Positions 36,283 through 46,156 are shown, numbered from the stretch's first letter. The stretch: 64,000 nucleotides of DNA from Cyclobacteriaceae bacterium (GCA_016787665.1 JAEUUC010000006.1:248001-312000); one strand, 5' to 3'. Notes: generated from the sequence alone by a model not told the origin. A program made the numbers and translations.

Positions 36283-37551
36283 GTGAGTCGGTCCGCCCTG
36301 CGCTTCGTCATTGTATTGGCTGCCTTGAGTATTGTTGGCATCGTCATCACCCAGGTGTACTGGGTGCGCAAAGCATTTGATCTCCGCGAAAATCAATTTT
36401 ACCGTGATGTGAACACCGCCCTGACGAATGTTGCGCTGAAGGTGTATGAAGTGAATAAAACACCCTCGCCCAGTAATAATCCGGTTTCGCAAATTTCCAG
36501 TAACTACTTTGTTGTTGCGCTCAATAGCCCGGTTGACGGGGGACTTTTGGAATTTTTGCTGGTGAATGAGTTTGAGAAACGCCAGGTCACAGCCGACTTT
36601 GAGTATAGCATCTATGATTGTATGGACAAATGCATGGTGGGCACCACCTACATTTCTCCAAAAAAAACGAAGGTGGCCTCCACACTCCCGGAGCCTCCCA
36701 GACTGGACGCGGATGGCTACTATTTTGCAGTTCACTTTCCTTTACTCAAAGCCGACCTGATCAGCCAAATGGGGATCTGGGGATTTTCCTCGGCCGTAAT
36801 GCTGGTGGTGATTTTCTTTTTTGTCTATACGTTGCTGGTCATTCTTCGGCAAAAAAGACTCTCGGAGGTGCAGAAGGATTTTATCAACAACATGACGCAT
36901 GAATTCAAAACCCCGATTGCAACCATTGCGCTATCGGCCGAAGTATTGAAACAACCGGATATTATCGAGACCCCGGAACGACTTCAACAATACACGGCCA
37001 TTATCGAAAAAGAAAATTCTCGCCTTCGGGATCAGGTGGAGCGGGTATTGCAAATCGCCACGCTTGACAAAAAAGAGGCCGCGCTAAAGCGCGATCCGGT
37101 CGATATGCACCAGGTGATCGAAGAGGCCACCCAACAGGTTCTTACAACCCTCGAATGGCGGGCAGGCCAACTGGTCAATGATTTGAAGGCAAATCAATTC
37201 ATTGTGACAGGCGACCCCCTTCACCTCGGCAATATCATTCGCAATCTCCTGGATAATGCCGTTAAATACAGTTTAGAAAAGCCTGCGGTAAAAGTTGTTA
37301 CGGCTAACCGCAACGGAAGACTGTTGATCTACGTATCAGATCAAGGAATGGGCATCTCAACCGAAGATCAGAAACGAATTTTTGAACAGTTTTACCGGGT
37401 ACACACGGGCAATGTGCACGATGTGAAGGGATTCGGACTGGGCTTGTACTACGTCAAGCGAATGGTTGAACTCCATCAGGGTCGGGTCTCGGTTGAGAGC
37501 CGGAAGGGCGAAGGAACCACATTCACCATTGAACTTCCGCTCACGGCATGA
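36283..37551 (+). CDS. Two-helix sensor histidine kinase, partner of the following response regulator
   Basis: A 422-residue inner-membrane sensor kinase with membrane helices at about 8-27 and 165-187 and a 135-residue periplasmic domain between them. HisKA with His206 (NNMTHEFKTPIATIALS) and HATPase_c (NIIRNLLDNAVKYS, SDQGMGIS, GFGLGLYYVK) follow. The start is GTG at 36283, with a TACTTTTA box ending 4 bases earlier. It overlaps the regulator gene by 4 bp (ATGA). This is a complete two-component system. The signal is unknown. Confidence 0.92.
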   Translation: MSRSALRFVIVLAALSIVGIVITQVYWVRKAFDLRENQFYRDVNTALTNVALKVYEVNKTPSPSNNPVSQISSNYFVVALNSPVDGGLLEFLLVNEFEKRQVTADFEYSIYDCMDKCMVGTTYISPKKTKVASTLPEPPRLDADGYYFAVHFPLLKADLISQMGIWGFSSAVMLVVIFFFVYTLLVILRQKRLSEVQKDFINNMTHEFKTPIATIALSAEVLKQPDIIETPERLQQYTAIIEKENSRLRDQVERVLQIATLDKKEAALKRDPVDMHQVIEEATQQVLTTLEWRAGQLVNDLKANQFIVTGDPLHLGNIIRNLLDNAVKYSLEKPAVKVVTANRNGRLLIYVSDQGMGISTEDQKRIFEQFYRVHTGNVHDVKGFGLGLYYVKRMVELHQGRVSVESRKGEGTTFTIELPLTA

Positions 37552-38243
37552 TCAACGGTGGTCACAAGCGCATTCTCCTGGTTGAAGACGATCCCAGCCT
37601 CGGGTTTGTCATGAAAGACAACTTGTCGCGTAAGGGGTTTGAAGTGACCTTATGCACGGATGGCTATTCGGGACAACAAACGTTTCAGAATCACTTGTTC
37701 GATCTATGCATTTTTGATGTCATGCTGCCGAGGCAGGATGGATTTGCTTTAGCGGAAGCCGTGCGCTCCAAAAATCAGGAGGTCCCCATCCTGTTTGTGA
37801 CGGCCAAAGGCATGCTGGAGGATCGGCTTTCGGGCTTCAAAGCCGGAGGTGACGATTACATTGTGAAGCCATTTAGCATGGAGGAGCTATTGCACCGGAT
37901 CGATGTGTTTCTTAAGCGGTCGATCATCGCAGCTCCGCCCAACGTCCGTTACTCGATTGGCAGCTACGAATTCGATTGCCAGAACTTAACGCTCACACAG
38001 GCTGGCCAGGAAAAGGTATTAACACAAAAGGAGGCCGAGGTACTCAAACTGCTGTGCCGCCACCAGGATCGGGTGCTGAAACGCGAAGAAATCTTAAAGG
38101 CTGTTTGGGGAGACGATGACTACTTCATGGGTCGCAGTATGGACGTGTTCATTTCGAAATTACGGAAGTACTTAAAAAGCGACCCGCGCATTCAGATTAC
38201 CAACTACCATGGGGTAGGTTTCCGGCTCGAGCTACACGACTAG
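37548..38243 (+). CDS. OmpR/PhoB-family response regulator
   Basis: 231 residues: receiver domain with the acidic pocket VEDD, the phosphorylated Asp57 (FDVMLPRQDG) and Lys in IVKPFS; then a winged-helix Trans_reg_C domain (LTQKEAEVLKLLCRH, GRSMDVFISKLRKYL, ITNYHGVGFRL). It is co-translated with the kinase upstream. Its stop codon overlaps that of recO by 4 bp (CTAG, shared by both strands). Confidence 0.94.
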   Translation: MINGGHKRILLVEDDPSLGFVMKDNLSRKGFEVTLCTDGYSGQQTFQNHLFDLCIFDVMLPRQDGFALAEAVRSKNQEVPILFVTAKGMLEDRLSGFKAGGDDYIVKPFSMEELLHRIDVFLKRSIIAAPPNVRYSIGSYEFDCQNLTLTQAGQEKVLTQKEAEVLKLLCRHQDRVLKREEILKAVWGDDDYFMGRSMDVFISKLRKYLKSDPRIQITNYHGVGFRLELHD

Positions 38244-38905
38244 CTCATTACTTCGCGCAGCACGGCTACCGATTTCATTTCGCCAAACCCTTCCAGGTGG
38301 CCCCGAAAGAACAACAATAACTCATCGAGCAGCACTCTCCGCTGTGCCTGGTTTAGCTTTACCTGGGCATGATCGGAGGCCCCCAATAACTGCTTTAACA
38401 ACTCCTCGCCCGCGTCATCCAGCCATCGCCCTTCCAGTATCTCCTGTGGGGCATGGGCGCCAAAGCCTAAATGGCGGGCAAGCTGGACAAGAAAATAAAG
38501 GTGAAAATTCTCCGGTACATCCGTTTGATCGAGCGCGACCAACGACTCCATCAGGAACGTTGCCAGTTCCTGTGTATGACTTTGCTCCCGTACCGCTTTG
38601 TTCATCACTTCATCCAGGAAAAGCGCGATAGAGGTTTTACGCATATCCCTGCCAATGTGTTGGTACGCATACCAACAACGTGCTTCCTTGATGCGCATGA
38701 TATTTCCGTGCTCTTTGTGATACACCACCATGTCGAGTAGCGTCAACGGCTGATAGAGGGCAGCCTTTCCTTTGGCTGAACGGCTGCGCACACCATTCAC
38801 CAAATAGCTTTGCAATCCGAAGGCCTCGGTAAAAACATTAACAATCACCGAGGTATCCCCGAAACGGGTCATCCGGAAAACGACACCACGGGTTTTATGA
38901 ATCAT
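38240..38905 (-). CDS. recO: DNA repair protein RecO
   Basis: Recombination mediator of the RecFOR pathway, 221 residues. The N-terminal OB fold (HKTRGVVFRMTRFGDTSVIV then LVNGVRSRSAKGKAALYQPL) is followed by a helical domain. The four zinc Cys found in many RecO proteins are absent, as in other Bacteroidota. It starts 3 bases after tdk and is co-transcribed with it. Confidence 0.94.
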   Translation of the reverse strand: MIHKTRGVVFRMTRFGDTSVIVNVFTEAFGLQSYLVNGVRSRSAKGKAALYQPLTLLDMVVYHKEHGNIMRIKEARCWYAYQHIGRDMRKTSIALFLDEVMNKAVREQSHTQELATFLMESLVALDQTDVPENFHLYFLVQLARHLGFGAHAPQEILEGRWLDDAGEELLKQLLGASDHAQVKLNQAQRRVLLDELLLFFRGHLEGFGEMKSVAVLREVMS

Positions 38906-38908
38906 GTG

Positions 38909-39508
38909 TTATTGGGCATCCCGCGCTTTCATTCCATCTACAAAAGCCTTTCGGCTTCTTGCCTCATAGGCATCCTTTTCACCCAGCAATACTTTGGACT
39001 TATCGTCTGCAAGGCGAAATGAAAAGGAAGCGAGTTCCCCGGTTTGCGCACATATCGCATGTACTTTGGTGACAAATTCGGCTACGGCCAGCAAGAATGG
39101 CATGGGCCCAAACGGTTTGCCTTCGTAGTCCATATCCAGCCCAGCCACAATCACGCGTTTACCGCTGTTGGCCAGCTTATTACAAACCTCCACAATCGAG
39201 TCATCGAAAAACTGCGCTTCGTCAATACCCACCACATCACAATCGCCCGCCAGCAACAAGATATCGGAAGCAAATTGAACAGGAGTTGATCGAATTTCGC
39301 GTTCCGCATGCGATACAATCTTCTCCTCGTGATACCGTTTGTCAACCGCGGGCTTAAAGATTTCAACTTTTTGCCGGGCGATCAGGGCCCGGTTGAGCCT
39401 GCGGATCAGCTCTTCGGTCTTGCCTGAAAACATACAACCACAGATCACCTCAATCCAACCGCTGCGGTGGGACTCATTCGGATTTGGCAGCCGGGGTTCA
39501 ACAAACAT
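38909..39508 (-). CDS. tdk: Thymidine kinase
   Basis: Salvage phosphorylation of thymidine, 199 residues, class II type. P-loop [16 protein letters not shown], Walker-B-like [12 protein letters not shown] with the catalytic Glu, and the lasso segment near [16 protein letters not shown]. The usual zinc Cys quartet is not complete (one Cys of the second pair is visible), so zinc binding is doubtful. First gene of tdk-recO. Confidence 0.94.
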   Translation of the reverse strand: MFVEPRLPNPNESHRSGWIEVICGCMFSGKTEELIRRLNRALIARQKVEIFKPAVDKRYHEEKIVSHAEREIRSTPVQFASDILLLAGDCDVVGIDEAQFFDDSIVEVCNKLANSGKRVIVAGLDMDYEGKPFGPMPFLLAVAEFVTKVHAICAQTGELASFSFRLADDKSKVLLGEKDAYEARSRKAFVDGMKARDAQ

Positions 39509-39588
39509 GTTCGCAAATTAGGCAAACCCCGTGTTTTTGCCGCACCGGGTCGTTTTTAGGGTTACCGCCAATCGTTATCTTTACCGGC

Positions 39589-40560
39589 ATGGACGAAAAG
39601 ATCAGCATAAAGGCCCTGGACGACTACAGTGATGACTATGCCAGCAAGGTAACGGCCCGCTTTTTCGCCCAGCAGCCCCGCATCAGCGGTCCCGAAATTT
39701 TGAAGCTTTCGCCCATTGCCCAGGTCAATCTTTTTGTGATCAGCGAACTGCTTAGCGCCTGGAAACACGAATTGCAGAAACTGCGCAGTCCGTATTTCGA
39801 TTACACCCACCCGGATGTGGCTGCCGAATTGTCAAGATTTCAAAATCTGTTGTCCAACCATATTTCCATTGCACGGGAAAACTTTCAACCGCTGTTGAAA
39901 AAGGCTGCCAGCCAGACTCTTTACCTCATTCTTGATCCATACGATTTCTACGCACGTGTGCTGGAACAGCCCGGTAGGGATCAGTTGAGTGTGGACGAAT
40001 TGAAGCAGGAGGTGAAGTATCTTCGGATCAACCGGGCACCACTCGAAAAATTATTGCAGAAAATCGAGCAAAGTAACCGGAGCACCATCAGCAGCGGGGA
40101 GGCCTTCAGCCTGCTTGATAAGATTCTGGAAGAAGTCAACTTTGCACCGGAAGATGTAGAAGGGTATATCGCTCAGTTTAGTGAGGTAGTGCCCGTCCCG
40201 GTCGAGTCATTTTACGAAACGCCAGCTAAGGCCAAAAAGCCGAAGGTACAGCCCGCAGTTGCCAACGTGCCTTTGTTTGAGGAGCCCGCGCGGGAAACGA
40301 AAGCTTCATTGGCCGATAGCTTTCAAAAAGAGAAAGTCCGGAAAATTAAAGACAGCCTGACCATCAATCAGAAGTTCATGTTCACCAAGATTCTGTTTCA
40401 TGGCGACTTTGAAATATTCACACAAGCCATTGACCGGCTGGATTCCTTCGACAATCTGAATCAGGCGCTAAAATACGTTGAGGCGTCATACCCGGAATGG
40501 GATCTGGAAAGCGAAGAGTACGAGGAGTTTCTTGACATCCTTAAAATGCGGTACGCCTAA
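39589..40560 (+). CDS. Conserved Bacteroidota protein of unknown function
   Basis: A 323-residue soluble, helical, acidic protein without a signal peptide or membrane segment. A Gln/Pro/Ala-rich linker (about 200-240) separates two parts, and the C-terminal portion (SLTINQKFMFTKILFHGDFE then LDSFDNLNQALKYVEASYPE) is well defined. Placement beside rodA and tdk is convergent or divergent rather than operonic. I do not recognise a domain. A TATCTTTA box ends 5 bases before the ATG, and the stop overlaps rodA's by 4 bp. Confidence 0.78.
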   Translation: MDEKISIKALDDYSDDYASKVTARFFAQQPRISGPEILKLSPIAQVNLFVISELLSAWKHELQKLRSPYFDYTHPDVAAELSRFQNLLSNHISIARENFQPLLKKAASQTLYLILDPYDFYARVLEQPGRDQLSVDELKQEVKYLRINRAPLEKLLQKIEQSNRSTISSGEAFSLLDKILEEVNFAPEDVEGYIAQFSEVVPVPVESFYETPAKAKKPKVQPAVANVPLFEEPARETKASLADSFQKEKVRKIKDSLTINQKFMFTKILFHGDFEIFTQAIDRLDSFDNLNQALKYVEASYPEWDLESEEYEEFLDILKMRYA

Positions 40561-41828
40561 ATACGCTGCAGTACTTCGCCCCGGTGAGAATCGAGTTTCA
40601 GGAGAATAAAAAGCAATACGGTGAAACCCCACAAGGAGGAACCACCGTAGCTGAAAAAGGGCAATGGGATACCGATTACCGGAAAAAGTCCGATGGTCAT
40701 TCCGATGTTGATGGCAAAGTGAAAGAAAAATATAGCCAGCACACCGTAGGCATAGGCCCGTGTAAACCGGTTTTTTTGTCGCTCCGCCAAGTAGACAATA
40801 CGCAGCAGCAACGCCACAAAAAGGCTTACCACTAATAATGTACCCACCCAGCCGTGCTCTTCACCAATCGTGCAGAAGATAAAATCCGTGCTTTGCTCCG
40901 GCACAAAGTCAAACTTCGTCTGGGTTCCTTCTAAAAAGCCTTTGCCCCAAAAACCTCCGCTACCGATGGCAATCTTGGATTGTGTCACATTCCATCCGTA
41001 TCCCAGCGGGTCAGCATCGGGATTAATGAGGGCCTTGATTCGATTTTGCTGGTGAGGCTTCAGCACATCGGTGATCACATAATCCACACTGGCAATTACA
41101 CCGGATATCATAATGGCCCCCACTGTAACCAACACGATGCGTCCCACTTTCTTTTTGCCGAGCAAAATGATCAGCGCCCAGATTACGCCTATGCCCGCGT
41201 ACAGGTAAATCTCATTGGGCACCAGCAAGGTGAGCACAAAAATGGCAGCTGCACTGGCACCCACAATAATGAGGAAAGGGGACATGCCCTCGCGATAGAA
41301 AACCAGGATGAGGGATGTAAATACCAAAGCTGTGCCCGTATCTTTTTGAAGCAACGTAAGCGCCATGGGCACGCCAATAATCAAAAACAGCACGGCCTGA
41401 TTTCGAAGATTGTCCATCTTAAATCCAACGGTGGCAATATATTTAGCCACCGCCAGCGCGGTTATGAATTTAGCAAACTCAGAAGGCTGCACACCAAACG
41501 ATCCAATGCCGAGCCAGGCCTTATTTCCCCCCACTTCCTTCCCGATTACGGGTACGAGCAAAAGCAGTAGAACAATCAGACCGTACCCGACATAGGCGAA
41601 GGCTTCGTAAAAGCGGAGGTCCATGATCACAATAACCATGATGATAACAAACGATGCCCCAATGAAAACCAATTGGCGACCCGAATTAAGGCTGAGGTCC
41701 CAAATGTCGCGGCCTGCGGCCTCATCATACACCACAGCATAGATGTTGAACCACCCCAGCACCACCATGGCGAGGTAAATCAAGATGGTAACCCAATCCA
41801 AGCCGCTGACTTCGTCTCGCCTCATCAC
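40557..41828 (-). CDS. rodA: Rod shape-determining peptidoglycan glycosyltransferase RodA
   Basis: SEDS-family glycan polymerase of the elongasome, 423 residues, about 10 membrane helices. Typical segments are WLGIGSFGVQPSEFAKFI, LLQKDTGTALVFTSL with the catalytic Asp, and PVIGIPLPFFSYGGSSLW. It is the last gene of purH-mreB-mreC-mreD-mrdA-rodA and overlaps mrdA by 4 bp, so it is translationally coupled to its partner transpeptidase. Confidence 0.97.
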   Translation of the reverse strand: MMRRDEVSGLDWVTILIYLAMVVLGWFNIYAVVYDEAAGRDIWDLSLNSGRQLVFIGASFVIIMVIVIMDLRFYEAFAYVGYGLIVLLLLLVPVIGKEVGGNKAWLGIGSFGVQPSEFAKFITALAVAKYIATVGFKMDNLRNQAVLFLIIGVPMALTLLQKDTGTALVFTSLILVFYREGMSPFLIIVGASAAAIFVLTLLVPNEIYLYAGIGVIWALIILLGKKKVGRIVLVTVGAIMISGVIASVDYVITDVLKPHQQNRIKALINPDADPLGYGWNVTQSKIAIGSGGFWGKGFLEGTQTKFDFVPEQSTDFIFCTIGEEHGWVGTLLVVSLFVALLLRIVYLAERQKNRFTRAYAYGVLAIFFFHFAINIGMTIGLFPVIGIPLPFFSYGGSSLWGFTVLLFILLKLDSHRGEVLQRI

Positions 41829-43639
41829 TCAAATTTTCCGGCTAGTACATACTGTTCGATGAAAGGCCGCTTCGTTTCGCCCAACAAATACTTTTCAACC
41901 ATGAGACTGGCAATCGAAGCAGCCGCACGGCCACCAAAACCTGCATCCTCGACATATACCGCGATGGCAATCTTCGGATTGTCGCGCGGTGCAAAACAAA
42001 TAAAAACCGCATGGTCCTTCAGAGGCGGCTCATTCTGAACAGTTCCGGTCTTGCCACAGACCACAATATCCTGAAGCTTGGCCCGGTACGAGGCCGTTCC
42101 CGACTCCACCACTTCCTGCATGGCATCAACGGCAACATTAAAAAATGCAGAATCGATGGTCGTATAGTGCCGTTGCTGGTACTGCGGCAAAGATTTGCCA
42201 TCCTTCCCGATAGCCTTCACAATATGGGGCGTATAATAAAATCCCCGGTTGGCAATCGTGGCAGCAAAGTTGGCCATCTGCAGCGGCACTACCAGGTTTT
42301 CGCCTTCCCCAATGGCAAGCGAGTAGATATTGGAAAATTTCCACGCAGCGCTCCGATACGCCCGGTCGTAGTAGCGGGGTGTGGGAATCAAACCCTCTTT
42401 TTCGTTTGGCAGATCTACACCTAATTTTTTTCCAAACCCAAAACTCCAGATGTGCTTATTCCACTCCTCCAATCCCAAATGGCTGTCGGTAAACGGGTCA
42501 TTCGTTTTTCCCTTCTGGATCATTCTGCGAAACACCTGGTGAAAGTAGGGATTGCACGAGTTGGATATGGCCCCGCGCAAGTCTTCATTCGTGTGACTGC
42601 CATGGCACGCAATGATGGATCGATCACACCGAACCCGTGTGTCGGGTGTAATCACGCCCTCCTGAAGTGCCGTCATCGCCTGCGCAATTTTGAAAATTGA
42701 GCCGGGGCGGTATTGCGCCATTAAGGCGCGATTAAAGAGTGGTTTGTTGGTATCGGCACTTACCAACTTGAAGTTTGAACTGAAGGCCTTTCCGGTCAAC
42801 AGGCCGGGGTCGTAAGATGGCCCCGATACCAAAGCAAGAATTTCGCCTGTGGCGGGTTCAATGGCCACCGCACTTCCGGCTTTACCCTTCATAAGCAGCT
42901 CCGTGTACTGCTGCAACTTCAGGTCAATTCCGGTAGTCAGATCAAGCCCGGGGCGGGAAAGCGTGTCAAACTTACCGTTATTAAACGCGCCCTGGACGAT
43001 GCCCTTTGCATTCCGCAGTTTGAACCGAACACCCCGGGTGCCCCTGAGCTGCGCTTCATAAAATTGTTCGATACCGCTCTGCCCGATGTAATCACCCTGC
43101 CGATAAAGCTTCAGCGAATCACGATCAAGTTGCTCCTTGCTGATCTCACTGACGTAACCCAGCGCGTTGGCCAACGAAGGCGTGTTATAGGAGCGGGTGG
43201 TTCGGGCCTGAATGAAAAAACCGGGGAGCTCGTCCAGGCGATCCTGGATTTTGGCAAAATCATAGTTCGACAGTTGCTTCAGAAAGAGCGTAGGCTTAAA
43301 AGGCTTGTACTCTTTGCGTGCTTTCAACTCGCGAAACGCCTGACGAAGTTGAGCGGGGGTGATGTCAAAAATATCACAAAAACGGGCCGAGTCGAATGGC
43401 CGTGTGTCTTTGACCACTACATATAAATCATATTCCGGTGAATTGTGCACGATCAGATCACCGTGGCGGTCGTAGATGAGGCCCCTTACCGGATATTCAA
43501 CTTCGCGCAACAACGCATTACTATCGGCCAGTTGTGCATACTTGTTGTCTACCACCTGCACAAAAAACAACTTCACGGCAAAAATGATACCGGTCAGCAC
43601 CACCAGCACCTGGATAATTTCTTTGCGCGCCTCATTCAT
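41825..43639 (-). CDS. mrdA: Penicillin-binding protein 2 (elongasome transpeptidase)
   Basis: 604-residue class B PBP that cross-links the wall made by RodA. One N-terminal membrane helix (about 8-26), a PBP dimerisation/pedestal domain, and a transpeptidase domain with SxxK (RPGSIFKIAQ), SxN (NSCNPYF) and KTG (CGKTGTVQN). Overlaps mreD and rodA by 4 bp each. In this phylum the domain order and operon place match PBP2. Confidence 0.96.
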   Translation of the reverse strand: MNEARKEIIQVLVVLTGIIFAVKLFFVQVVDNKYAQLADSNALLREVEYPVRGLIYDRHGDLIVHNSPEYDLYVVVKDTRPFDSARFCDIFDITPAQLRQAFRELKARKEYKPFKPTLFLKQLSNYDFAKIQDRLDELPGFFIQARTTRSYNTPSLANALGYVSEISKEQLDRDSLKLYRQGDYIGQSGIEQFYEAQLRGTRGVRFKLRNAKGIVQGAFNNGKFDTLSRPGLDLTTGIDLKLQQYTELLMKGKAGSAVAIEPATGEILALVSGPSYDPGLLTGKAFSSNFKLVSADTNKPLFNRALMAQYRPGSIFKIAQAMTALQEGVITPDTRVRCDRSIIACHGSHTNEDLRGAISNSCNPYFHQVFRRMIQKGKTNDPFTDSHLGLEEWNKHIWSFGFGKKLGVDLPNEKEGLIPTPRYYDRAYRSAAWKFSNIYSLAIGEGENLVVPLQMANFAATIANRGFYYTPHIVKAIGKDGKSLPQYQQRHYTTIDSAFFNVAVDAMQEVVESGTASYRAKLQDIVVCGKTGTVQNEPPLKDHAVFICFAPRDNPKIAIAVYVEDAGFGGRAAASIASLMVEKYLLGETKRPFIEQYVLAGKFE

Positions 43640-44148
43640 CGCCTGCTGCCTCCTCCAAAATACTGGAACAAGATAATCATCGCGGAGGTAAACACCGTAC
43701 TCGCCATAATCTTCAGCATGGTGAACCAGAACAAGCCAAAACCCCCGGCCTCAGTAAAAAACAAGATGGCGTGATGAAGGAATATCAGCGGGATAGTATA
43801 GACCATGAACCATTGAAGCCCGTTGGCGGCTACGGTGGGGGCCGACCCGGTATCATAGCCTCCTTGCGGGGTAATAACACCAAGCCAATAGTTGCGCAGA
43901 TACGCCACCACGACTAGAGACGAAGCGTGGATACCCAGGCTATTATAAAACATGTCCACGAACAACCCCAGGATGAAAGCCAGTATCATCAGGGGTAGTG
44001 AATTGGTCTCCATCGGGAGCAGCAGGATGTAGGCTACATAAACAAAACAAAAGGCGTAGCGAAACAACACTAGCTCCTGAAACAGCATTACCTGCAACAG
44101 GGCATAAACCAGAAAACCGATAACCGATGCCAGGAACTCGCGTGTCAT
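43636..44148 (-). CDS. mreD: Rod shape-determining protein MreD-like
   Basis: A 170-residue membrane protein with about five hydrophobic helices, between mreC and mrdA and overlapping both by 4 bp. MreD sequences are poorly conserved; the assignment rests on size, membrane topology and position. It connects MreC with the rest of the elongasome. Confidence 0.88.
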   Translation of the reverse strand: MTREFLASVIGFLVYALLQVMLFQELVLFRYAFCFVYVAYILLLPMETNSLPLMILAFILGLFVDMFYNSLGIHASSLVVVAYLRNYWLGVITPQGGYDTGSAPTVAANGLQWFMVYTIPLIFLHHAILFFTEAGGFGLFWFTMLKIMASTVFTSAMIILFQYFGGGSRR

Positions 44149-44990
44149 TTTGGTTCACCAATGGTCATGTTTTCCAACGAATCCTTTTCCTTTTTCAGAC
44201 GGCTCTTGACCACCTGAACATACGCCAGTTTACCAAAGTCCTGCGCTAACTCAACGTCAATTTCATGAAACTGATCCGACTCGCTCAAACGCGTTTGCCG
44301 GATGATACCCACGAACACGTTGGGTGGAAACACGGCATTAAAATCCGAAGTGACGATAGAATCGCCAACCAACGGGACGACATGGCGAGGGATATACTTC
44401 AGGTCAATAAACCGTGGATCAGTTCCGTCCCACTGCACGGTGCCGAAATGGCCGGTACGCTTGATCAGCACAGAAGACTGTTCGTCAATATTCAGCAGCG
44501 AGATGATGACTGAGTAGTGCTCTGACACCGTTTTCACTTTGCCTACCGCCCGGTTGTCATTCATCACCGCCATCCCCGGTTCAACGCCTTCCTCCGACCC
44601 CCGGTTGATGGTAATGAAATTCTTAAACCGTGCAGTCGAGTTATTCACCACCTTGGCATTCACAAACTCAAAGCGCTCGACAATGTCGGTATCAAAAACA
44701 GAATCCTGTTTCAGCGTGAGGTATTGGATGGCCTGCTCGCGTTGCTCCAGTTTCTGGCGCAGCCACTTGTTTTCCTCTGACAGCTCATCGTTGATTCTGC
44801 GTAAGGCAAAATAGTTTTTAACATCCTGCGTGGTACCCGAAACACCAGCGGCCACCCGGTTTGACGTATTAAAAAACTGTGCACCCTGATACTGATTGTT
44901 TTGCACAATCATCCAGACGCACAACAACTGTAAAATTAGAAATGTGAAGAAGGCCCGGTACTCGTAAAGAAAATGGAGGAGTCGCTGCAT
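44145..44990 (-). CDS. mreC: Rod shape-determining protein MreC
   Basis: 281 residues: one N-terminal membrane helix, a coiled coil (about 65-95) and two beta domains in the periplasm (INRGSEEGVEPGMAVMNDN, then VVPLVGDSIVTSDFNAVFP). It scaffolds PBP2 and RodA. It starts 4 bases after mreB and overlaps mreD by 4 bp. Confidence 0.95.
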   Translation of the reverse strand: MQRLLHFLYEYRAFFTFLILQLLCVWMIVQNNQYQGAQFFNTSNRVAAGVSGTTQDVKNYFALRRINDELSEENKWLRQKLEQREQAIQYLTLKQDSVFDTDIVERFEFVNAKVVNNSTARFKNFITINRGSEEGVEPGMAVMNDNRAVGKVKTVSEHYSVIISLLNIDEQSSVLIKRTGHFGTVQWDGTDPRFIDLKYIPRHVVPLVGDSIVTSDFNAVFPPNVFVGIIRQTRLSESDQFHEIDVELAQDFGKLAYVQVVKSRLKKEKDSLENMTIGEPK

Positions 44991-44994
44991 TCCG

Positions 44995-46020
44995 TCACGT
45001 CATCAATACTTTTCGGTAATGGTTCAGGTTCTTGAGCGCTGCCCCGGTGCCCCGCACGACCGCGCGCAGTGGATCATCGGCAACATGTACCGGCAATTTG
45101 GTTTTAAGCGACAGGCGCTTGTCCAGCCCCCGTAATAAGGCGCCACCTCCCGTGAGGTAAATGCCGCGCTCGTAGATATCGGCCGAAAGTTCAGGTGGTG
45201 ACAACTCGAGCGCTTTCAGTACAGCTTCCTCCAATTTGCTGATGGACTTATCAAGGGCAAAGGCAACTTCGGAATACGATATTTTGATCGTCTTCGGGAT
45301 ACCCGTCATCAGGTCGCGACCGCGGATCTCGTAGTCATCGGGGCCGTCATCCAATTCGGTGAGAGCCGATCCCACTTCAATCTTCACCCGCTCGGCCGAG
45401 CGCTCACCAATCAACAGATTGTGTTGCCTCCGCATGTAGTCCAGGATGTCGCGATTGAATGTGTCGCCTGCAATACGAATGGACTGGTCGCACACAATAC
45501 CGGAAAGCGCAATGACCGCAATGTCGGTTGTTCCTCCACCGATGTCGACAATCATGTTGCCTACCGGCTGTTCAATATCAATACCTATTCCAATCGCAGC
45601 TGCAATCGGCTCGTGGATCATGTACACCTCTTTCGCATTAGCATGCTCGGCCGAGTCGCGCACGGCACGCTTTTCCACTTCCGTAATCGCAGACGGTATG
45701 CAGATCACCATTCGCAGCGAGGGCGGAAAAATCCGCTTGCCCGTGTCGATCATCTTAATCATGCCGCGAATCATCATTTCGGCTGCATGAAAATCGGCAA
45801 TAACGCCTTCCTTCAGCGGACGGATGGTCTTGATGTTGTCGTGCGTTTTCTCATGCATTTGCATGGCCTCGCGGCCGATGGCCAACACTTTGCCGTTAAC
45901 GCGATCCAAAGCAATAATGGAGGGTTCATCCACCACCACTTTGTCTTTATGTATGATCAGCGTATTCGCAGTACCCAGGTCAATAGCTATGTCGCTGGTG
46001 AAAAAATCAAATAATCCCAT
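44995..46020 (-). CDS. mreB: Rod shape-determining protein MreB (actin homologue)
   Basis: Bacterial actin that organises lateral wall growth, 341 residues. N-terminal membrane-binding MGLFDFFTSD, phosphate-1 loop DIAIDLGTANTLI, phosphate-2 loop VDIGGGTTDIAV and the adenosine motif YLTGGGALLRG are all visible. The ATG at 46020 is chosen by homology. An AAGGAGAG stretch lies 11 bases upstream, a Shine-Dalgarno-like site that is unusual in this phylum. An alternative promoter box TAATTTCG (46063-46070) lies in the gap after purH. Confidence 0.97.
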   Translation of the reverse strand: MGLFDFFTSDIAIDLGTANTLIIHKDKVVVDEPSIIALDRVNGKVLAIGREAMQMHEKTHDNIKTIRPLKEGVIADFHAAEMMIRGMIKMIDTGKRIFPPSLRMVICIPSAITEVEKRAVRDSAEHANAKEVYMIHEPIAAAIGIGIDIEQPVGNMIVDIGGGTTDIAVIALSGIVCDQSIRIAGDTFNRDILDYMRRQHNLLIGERSAERVKIEVGSALTELDDGPDDYEIRGRDLMTGIPKTIKISYSEVAFALDKSISKLEEAVLKALELSPPELSADIYERGIYLTGGGALLRGLDKRLSLKTKLPVHVADDPLRAVVRGTGAALKNLNHYRKVLMT

Positions 46021-46085
46021 TCTAGTGTCAACTCTCCTTAAAGTGTGTGTAGAAAATTTGGCCGAAATTACAGAAATAATTGACG

Positions 46086-46113
46086 GTTTTTCCCTTCGCA
46101 AGGGTGGAAAAAC
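46086..46113 (-). other. Intercistronic hairpin between purH and mreB
   Basis: GTTTTT-CCCTT-CGC-AAGGG-TGG-AAAAAC forms a stem of 11 pairs with a 3-base bulge. No T tract follows in the transcription direction, so it is not a standard terminator. It may set mRNA stability or processing between purine and cell-shape genes. Confidence 0.4.
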
Positions 46114-46156
46114 TTACCGCTCGCTCATTGACACAAAAGTGAAACCGAACTGCCCG

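Noticed and set aside
46086..46113. Hairpin as a terminator of purH
   Set aside because: No T tract follows the stem in the direction of transcription; kept only as an intercistronic hairpin.
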